From the NCBI GenBank assembly GCA_964640795.1, contig CAZXIN010000010.1, forward strand, positions 62,001-126,000: a stretch of 64,000 bases of DNA, read 5' to 3'. Each line of letters begins with the position of its first letter. Position 1 is the first letter of the stretch. The notes below the pieces were generated by a model. It did no database searches. It saw nothing but the letters and a program-made list of their open reading frames with translations, and had not been told where the DNA came from. The DNA is from M269 sp964640795 (lineage in GTDB: Bacteria; Pseudomonadota; Gammaproteobacteria; Enterobacterales; Alteromonadaceae). Of this stretch, positions 59,486 through 64,000 are shown in pieces. Position numbers and translations under genes: made by a program.

Positions 59486-60085
59486 CTAGAGCTTTCGTCG
59501 GCCGCTAAAGGCATGTGTTAATGTCGAGCCATCGATAAACTCAAGTTCACCTCCCACAGGCACACCATGAGCTATACGTGTTGCGTTAATGTCTTGCTCT
59601 TTGCACATCTGGGCTATGTAATGTGCTGTTGCTTCACCTTCAACAGTTGGGTTTGTCGCCAAGATCACTTCACTGATGGTTTCTTCAGTAAGAATTGAGA
59701 GTAGTTGATCAAGCCCAAGATCGTTCGGCCCTATCCCATCAATTGGAGATAGGTGCCCCATCAACACAAAATACTGCCCTGTAAACTCAGCAGTTTGTTC
59801 AATAGCAATAACATCTTGAGGTGACTCAACAACACACAATACCCCAGAGGCCGCTCTGCGAGGATTACTACAAATATCGCAGCGTTGCTGCTCAGTAAAG
59901 GTTCGGCAACGCTCACAATGCTTTACATGCTGCATAGCGTCATGCAAGACACTGCTTAATTTAAGCGCCCCTTCCCGTTGTCGTTCGAGTAATTGAAATG
60001 CCATCCTTTGCGCTGACTTAGGGCCAACACCAGGAAGCACTTTGAGCGAGGAGATGAGCTCATCTATTAGAGGACTAAACTTCAT
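59486..60085 (-). CDS. recR: Recombination protein RecR
   Basis: A 199-residue protein of RecFOR gap repair. It has the helix-hairpin-helix LKVLPGVGPKSAQRMAF, a zinc finger with four Cys (CERCRTF and CDICSNP), and a Toprim domain with GVLCVVESPQDVIAIE and ILATNPTVEGEATAHYI. Length equals the family's usual size (about 200). It lies 20 bp after ybaB in the conserved order. Confidence 0.97.
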   Translation of the reverse strand: MKFSPLIDELISSLKVLPGVGPKSAQRMAFQLLERQREGALKLSSVLHDAMQHVKHCERCRTFTEQQRCDICSNPRRAASGVLCVVESPQDVIAIEQTAEFTGQYFVLMGHLSPIDGIGPNDLGLDQLLSILTEETISEVILATNPTVEGEATAHYIAQMCKEQDINATRIAHGVPVGGELEFIDGSTLTHAFSGRRKL

Positions 60086-60105
60086 TATCGAAAGAACATA
60101 GTCGG

Positions 60106-60432
60106 CTAGAACGGCATCTTAAAACCTGGTGGTAAAGGCATGCCACCAGTAACTTCCGACATTTTTTCTTTACTTGTCTCTTGTGTTTTACGTACTGCAT
60201 CATTAATAGCCGCTGCAACTAAGTCTTCTATCATTTCCTTGTCATCTTCCATCAGGCTTTCGTCGATTTCCACTCGCCTTACACTATGGTTACAAGTCAT
60301 GGTGACTTTAACCATACCAGCACCTGATTGACCAATAACCTCAATATTAGCCAACTCTTCCTGTGTTTTTTGCATGCGCTCTTGCATTTGCTGCGCTTGC
60401 TTCATCATGTTACCCATTCCACCTTTAAACAT
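60106..60432 (-). CDS. ybaB: YbaB/EbfC nucleoid-associated protein
   Basis: A 108-residue small DNA-binding protein. The start MFKGGMGNMMKQAQQMQERM and the C-terminal MPLPPGFKMPF are typical. It binds DNA as a dimer and is always coupled to dnaX/recR in this order. The ATG at 60432 follows GGAG; a TTG two codons earlier is less likely. Confidence 0.95.
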   Translation of the reverse strand: MFKGGMGNMMKQAQQMQERMQKTQEELANIEVIGQSGAGMVKVTMTCNHSVRRVEIDESLMEDDKEMIEDLVAAAINDAVRKTQETSKEKMSEVTGGMPLPPGFKMPF

Positions 60433-60521
60433 TTTCAATACTCCTATATGTTATGGCTTGTCTATACTCAATCTGCCTGAAGTTAAGTGTTAGGTATCGA
60501 GTATACCTAGCTATTGGTACT

Positions 60522-62885
60522 TTACCTTGCAAACGTTGACTCAGACTCTACAGTGGCTTCAAACTGTCGCTTAAATGTAGCTATGTTCTGATCACTTTCT
60601 AATAACTGGTATGCAAATTGTTGCCGCACTTTGTTAATCTTTTGTTGAATAGCAAATGGCGTGTTTTCTGGTACACCGAAAGTGATGTTTAATTCAATGG
60701 ATGTGCCCATCACACTTTCAAGAGATGACTTAATCTGCGCCCTTGCTATATCAGTGTTAAGGTGTGATTTGTTCTCAGCAATAAGGAGAGTAACTAAGTT
60801 CTCATTCTGCAAATAATTAGAATGTAAGGCTAATTGCTTTGTTAAACCTCGAATCTCCATTTGTTCAATAACACTGCTCCATTGATCAATTTGCTTTGCA
60901 CCAACTATCTTCTCGCCTTCTTGACTAAATGCTTCGACTAGGATGGTAACTTCTACGTCATCTTCAACATTAAAGTCGATAGAAGGATCAATCTGTTCTT
61001 CAAAAGACTCAGGCCCCTTTTCATCAACGCCCTGCTGTGGCTCCTGCTCCTGAGTTTCAATAAGCATGCCTGATTCAACACTTTTTGGGGTTGATAAGAG
61101 AGAGTCATCAACATTAGATACTGTGTGGGCTTCTTCTACGGCAATCGGCATATCACTGCTCATATCAAACGGTGGCATATCATCATCATCTATGAAGTTA
61201 GGCTCGGCACCTTTTGATTCTGCCCGTGATTCAGGTTCAATCGTCTGAGCGTTATCGATTTGAGGTAATTCTTTTTCTGTTTTCTTTGAAGAAAAAGACA
61301 GCGAGTCAAAATCTCGTTCTCCTGAACTTTCATCCTTTTCTACTTTCTCAAGCTCTCTCTTATTCAATTCCTTTAGCTGTTGCTTCATTGCTATCAGTGA
61401 CGCGGTGCTACTAAAACTAGCACTTTCATCAAGTTTTTCTTTCTCTTCAAAATCGTCAGAATGCTTTTCATCACTGGAGGGTATAGACGTATCAGCCTCA
61501 TCCTCGACAGAAATAGTTTCTTGGTGATTTACTTCTACGAGCTTCTCTTTTTTTGACGTTTCGCCAAAAAGTGACTCAGCTTGTTGGATAATACTGTCTT
61601 GTTGCGCCAATAACTGAGCATGATCTGCTGATTCCAAACTGGCTTCTAAATTTTCGTTGACACTAGGTAACTCCGTTTCTGTTACTGGTTCAGTTGGTGG
61701 GAGTTTTTCACTTTCTAGAGTGTCAGCTGAAAGCACTAAGTCCTGTGTTTCATTATCCTTGACGGCTAATTGGTTAACAATTTCCGAGCTTTTTTTTTGA
61801 GCTGTAGGTTTAAATGCTAGCATTCTTAAGAGTGTCATTTCCAAGCCGGAACGACCATCAGCAGCATGAGGTAAATCTCGCTTACCTTGCAATACGATTT
61901 GATAGCAGAGCTGCACATGTTCTGGAGATACTTGACTCGCCAACTGATAAATAACCTTGGGAGTTGACGTCTCCAATTTGCACGCATCTGGTACAAATTG
62001 AGTCAATGCTATTTGATGTAACAGGCTAAGTAGCTCACTCATCAATTGATTATAATCAGGCGACTGATTAGCAAGGCTATCAACCCACTCAAATGTTTTA
62101 GTGGCATCTTGAGTTAGGGCACTGGCTAGCAATTTAGACAATTGATTCCTGTCAAGCAACCCAAGCATTGCAATCACTATCTCTGAGCTCACTTGGCCAT
62201 TACCCGACGCAATTGCCTGATCGGTTAAACTAAGTGCATCTCGCATACTGCCTTGAGCTGCATGCGCTAAGTGATTTATCCCATCATCTTGATACGTTAT
62301 TTCTTCTGCACTCAGGATATGCTTAATTTGTTGCTTTATCTGATCACGAGACAGTGCTTTTAAATTGAACTGCAAACAACGAGACAATATGGTTATTGGC
62401 AACTTTTGGGGATCGGTTGTAGCAAGCAGGAATTTAACATGCTCTGGCGGCTCTTCTAGTGTCTTCAAGAGCGCATTGAAGCTATGCTTAGATAACATAT
62501 GCACTTCATCAATAAGGTAAACCTTATACCTGCCGCGAGTCGGTTTATATTGAACATTGTCTAGCAACTCACGAGTATCTTCCACTTTAGTGCGTGATGC
62601 CGCATCTATTTCCAATAGATCAACATAATGCCCTTGCTCGATATCTTTACAAGTTGCACATTGACCACAGGGGTTCGCGCCAACTTGGACCTCACAGTTC
62701 AAACTTTTGGATAAAATACGAGCGATTGTCGTTTTACCAACACCTCTAGTGCCGGTGAATAGGTAAGCATGATGTAAGCGATTATGCGCTAGTCCATTGC
62801 TTATTGCCGTTACAACATGCTCTTGACCAACTAATTCACTAAAATTGTTAGGGCGCCACTTTCGTGCAAGTACCTGATAAGACAT
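60522..62885 (-). CDS. dnaX: DNA polymerase III subunits tau/gamma (DnaX)
   Basis: A 787-residue clamp-loader subunit. AAA+ domain: Walker A GTRGVGKTTIARI, zinc Cys cluster (C in LNCEVQVGANPCGQCATC), DEVH box LIDEVHML. Domain III ends at about residue 360 (TLLRMLAFKP). An acidic, Ser/Glu-rich linker (about 380-650) and the C-terminal tau domain that binds polymerase and DnaB follow. Immediately after domain III an A9 run (61790-61798) could produce the short gamma form by slippage (see finding). First large gene after apt (6 bp gap). Confidence 0.97.
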   Translation of the reverse strand: MSYQVLARKWRPNNFSELVGQEHVVTAISNGLAHNRLHHAYLFTGTRGVGKTTIARILSKSLNCEVQVGANPCGQCATCKDIEQGHYVDLLEIDAASRTKVEDTRELLDNVQYKPTRGRYKVYLIDEVHMLSKHSFNALLKTLEEPPEHVKFLLATTDPQKLPITILSRCLQFNLKALSRDQIKQQIKHILSAEEITYQDDGINHLAHAAQGSMRDALSLTDQAIASGNGQVSSEIVIAMLGLLDRNQLSKLLASALTQDATKTFEWVDSLANQSPDYNQLMSELLSLLHQIALTQFVPDACKLETSTPKVIYQLASQVSPEHVQLCYQIVLQGKRDLPHAADGRSGLEMTLLRMLAFKPTAQKKSSEIVNQLAVKDNETQDLVLSADTLESEKLPPTEPVTETELPSVNENLEASLESADHAQLLAQQDSIIQQAESLFGETSKKEKLVEVNHQETISVEDEADTSIPSSDEKHSDDFEEKEKLDESASFSSTASLIAMKQQLKELNKRELEKVEKDESSGERDFDSLSFSSKKTEKELPQIDNAQTIEPESRAESKGAEPNFIDDDDMPPFDMSSDMPIAVEEAHTVSNVDDSLLSTPKSVESGMLIETQEQEPQQGVDEKGPESFEEQIDPSIDFNVEDDVEVTILVEAFSQEGEKIVGAKQIDQWSSVIEQMEIRGLTKQLALHSNYLQNENLVTLLIAENKSHLNTDIARAQIKSSLESVMGTSIELNITFGVPENTPFAIQQKINKVRQQFAYQLLESDQNIATFKRQFEATVESESTFAR
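61790..61798 (-). other. A9 slippery sequence in dnaX
   Basis: On the coding strand the codons CAA AAA AAA AGC give nine consecutive A bases at codons 363-366. Reading -1 (or an inserted A) gives AAG CTC GGA AAT TGT TAA, ending a 370-residue product; a lost A gives a 372-residue product ending in TAG. Both would be gamma-like proteins truncated right after domain III. A short hairpin (AATTG-TTAAC-CAATT) follows within a few bases. Confidence 0.65.
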
Positions 62886-62891
62886 AAGCGT

Positions 62892-63428
62892 TTACTCGCC
62901 TTCGTAGCTGCATAATGAAAAGCTTCGTATACCAGAATCAGCAAGCCGAGACTCACCAAGTAGATCGGGTAGAGAAACGATGAAACCGGCATCTTCAGCA
63001 GTACCGCCTAACTTTTTGACGAGTGATGCAGCAGCTAACATTGTGCCACCTGTAGCCAACAAATCGTCAATTAGCAGCACTTTATCACCTTCGTCTATTG
63101 CGTCTACATGAACCTCTAGAGCGCTTTCACCGTATTCCAATTGATATGACTCTGAGATAACCTTCCCGGGCAACTTGTTAGGCTTTCTTAAAGGAACAAA
63201 ACCTATGCCAAGCTTCAGCGCTAGCGGTGCTCCGAATACAAAACCTCTCGCTTCTGCCCCAGCAACTTTATCAAATTTACCGCTCTCATATTGTTCTGCG
63301 AGTCGATCTATTGAATAAGCAAATGCATTAGCGTCTTGAATGAGTGTAGTGACATCACGAAACATAATCCCCTGCTTAGGATAATCGGGGATAGTTCGAA
63401 TAACTGACTTTAAATACTGAGTAGACAA
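62892..63428 (-). CDS. apt: Adenine phosphoribosyltransferase
   Basis: A 178-residue purine salvage enzyme (adenine + PRPP to AMP). Motifs: IPDYPKQGIMFRDVTTLI, AGAEARGFVFGAPLAL and the PRPP loop VLLIDDLLATGGTMLAA. The C-terminal RSFSLCSYEGE ends as in related proteins. It starts the apt-dnaX-ybaB-recR-htpG-adk block, 27 bp downstream of a 38-residue small gene on the same strand. Confidence 0.97.
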   Translation of the reverse strand: MSTQYLKSVIRTIPDYPKQGIMFRDVTTLIQDANAFAYSIDRLAEQYESGKFDKVAGAEARGFVFGAPLALKLGIGFVPLRKPNKLPGKVISESYQLEYGESALEVHVDAIDEGDKVLLIDDLLATGGTMLAAASLVKKLGGTAEDAGFIVSLPDLLGESRLADSGIRSFSLCSYEGE

Positions 63429-63455
63429 ACGAGGTTTCTTCTCTAACCTATAAAA

Positions 63456-63572
63456 TTATCGAAAATAAAATGTCGCCCAACCTGCAAATACATGCAGCAG
63501 AGGTAACATTAATACAACCAAAGCAATTAAAAAATACTTAGCATTAAAAGGGTCTTTCAGATCGTCTTGCAT
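63456..63572 (-). CDS. Small single-pass membrane protein (38 residues)
   Basis: A short frame with ATG at 63572, GGAG 10 bases ahead, and TAA at 63456-63458. The product starts MQDDLKDPFNAKYF, then has a hydrophobic helix (about 14-30) and ends GWATFYFR. Clear ribosome binding site, charged N-terminus and membrane segment make it a probable gene, perhaps co-transcribed with apt (27-bp gap). Function unknown. Confidence 0.7.
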   Translation of the reverse strand: MQDDLKDPFNAKYFLIALVVLMLPLLHVFAGWATFYFR

Positions 63573-63599
63573 GAGATTCTCCTTCAACTTCATTTGAGC

Positions 63600-63628
63600 C
63601 ATTCGCTCACTTCATTAATGAGCGAATG
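63600..63628. terminator. Hairpin between the HvfC-like and small membrane genes
   Basis: Arms CATTCGCTCA and TGAGCGAATG with a 9-base loop, perfect over 10 bp, without a clear T-run. It may end the transcript from the gene at the right edge. Confidence 0.5.
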
Positions 63629-63753
63629 TTAAAGGAAACCCGTCAATAATCATAGTTATTAAGGCAGTTTTTACGTTTACCATACAGAGTGAGCTTAAAA
63701 GGAAGCACAAATCAGTGATATGACAAAGCTAGGAACCTATGACACGTACAACG

Positions 63754-64000
63754 CTAATTCACTAGGCATAGGATTTGTTTCTCAAGTAGCCCCTTAATTG
63801 TACTTGTTGCCCCATCCAAAATAATATTTCTGTCAACATTAGGCATCACACTATGCATTTTATCGGTGATTTGTTCGATTGTAAGGTTCTCCTCAGAAAG
63901 AAGAGACAACATCTGCGCAGTAGCAGCATTTAGTAAAGAAAAGTTAACTTCATTCGAAGTGTTCCTATATACGACAAGATATACAGGTTCATTGGATGGC
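63754..64000 (-). CDS. C-terminal part of an HvfC/DUF2063-like protein (cut by window edge)
   Basis: The last 81 residues of a protein whose 5' part lies beyond 64000. YLVVYRNTSNEVNFSLLNAA and AQMLSLLSEENLTIEQI resemble the C-terminal domain of HvfC/NGO1945-type proteins, whose N-terminal DUF2063 domain is outside the window. HvfC proteins usually accompany a DUF692 (HvfB/BufB) enzyme that modifies Cys-containing peptides, which would lie upstream outside this window. Assignment rests on the short C-terminal pattern only. Confidence 0.5.
   Translation of the reverse strand, partial: PSNEPVYLVVYRNTSNEVNFSLLNAATAQMLSLLSEENLTIEQITDKMHSVMPNVDRNIILDGATSTIKGLLEKQILCLVN

Overview
The window is chromosomal DNA from a Gram-negative gammaproteobacterium, most likely a marine member of the Alteromonadales (Alteromonadaceae-like). 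This is inferred from gene order (the apt-dnaX-ybaB-recR-htpG-adk and rnd-fadD-slp-tsaB-yoaA blocks), a TonB2-type cluster with DUF3450 and a TtpC-like protein, a large TonB-dependent receptor, NhaB, and AT-rich composition. The species cannot be fixed from the sequence alone. I see no rRNA, tRNA, CRISPR array or transposase gene.

Region by region. (1) 1-14.8 kb: an exopolysaccharide locus. The plus-strand arm holds an initiating sugar-phosphate transferase, a REP-like repeat array, a Wza-like export lipoprotein, a Wzz/GumC-like chain-length protein, an O-antigen ligase/polymerase-like protein, a pyruvyl transferase and two glycosyltransferases. The minus-strand arm holds a flippase, a glycosyltransferase and a small membrane protein. 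Beside them are a sigma-54 response regulator and a GGDEF-EAL protein. A -24/-12-like promoter and TTTGC-N5/6-GCAAA palindromes lie upstream of both arms and suggest control by that regulator. A 208-bp MITE-like element sits between the arms. (2) 14.9-30.6 kb, all minus strand: phoB-phoR-pstS, then a triple-repeat lipoprotein with a TonB-dependent receptor, then a Ton energy cluster (DUF3450, TtpC-like, ExbB, ExbD, TonB, TPR). Candidate Pho boxes precede the lipoprotein and the Ton cluster. I read this as a phosphate-starvation outer-membrane uptake module; no pstCAB is present. (3) 31-44.6 kb: nhaB, dsbB and an enterobacterial-like housekeeping block (ycgN, an FAH-family gene, mltB-like, ycgL, rnd, fadD, an alpha/beta hydrolase, slp-like, tsaB, yoaA) plus three small unknown genes. 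(4) 44.9-52.2 kb: the complete his operon hisGDCBHAFI behind a leader peptide with four consecutive His codons and a multi-hairpin attenuator. (5) 52.3-64 kb: a diguanylate cyclase, a secreted amidohydrolase, an ACT protein, ibpA with a sigma-32-like promoter and a ROSE-type RNA thermometer, a MAPEG protein, adk, htpG with a sigma-32-like promoter, recR, ybaB, dnaX with an A9 slippery run, apt, a 38-residue membrane peptide, and the C-terminal end of an HvfC/DUF2063-like gene cut by the window edge.

The most interesting regions are the Pho-controlled Ton/receptor/repeat-lipoprotein module, the putative sigma-54/c-di-GMP-controlled polysaccharide locus, and the dnaX A9 run directly after domain III. 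Starts were moved downstream where a Shine-Dalgarno sequence, a signal peptide or similarity to Escherichia coli proteins favoured it. All family calls come from reading motifs by eye; no database search was run.
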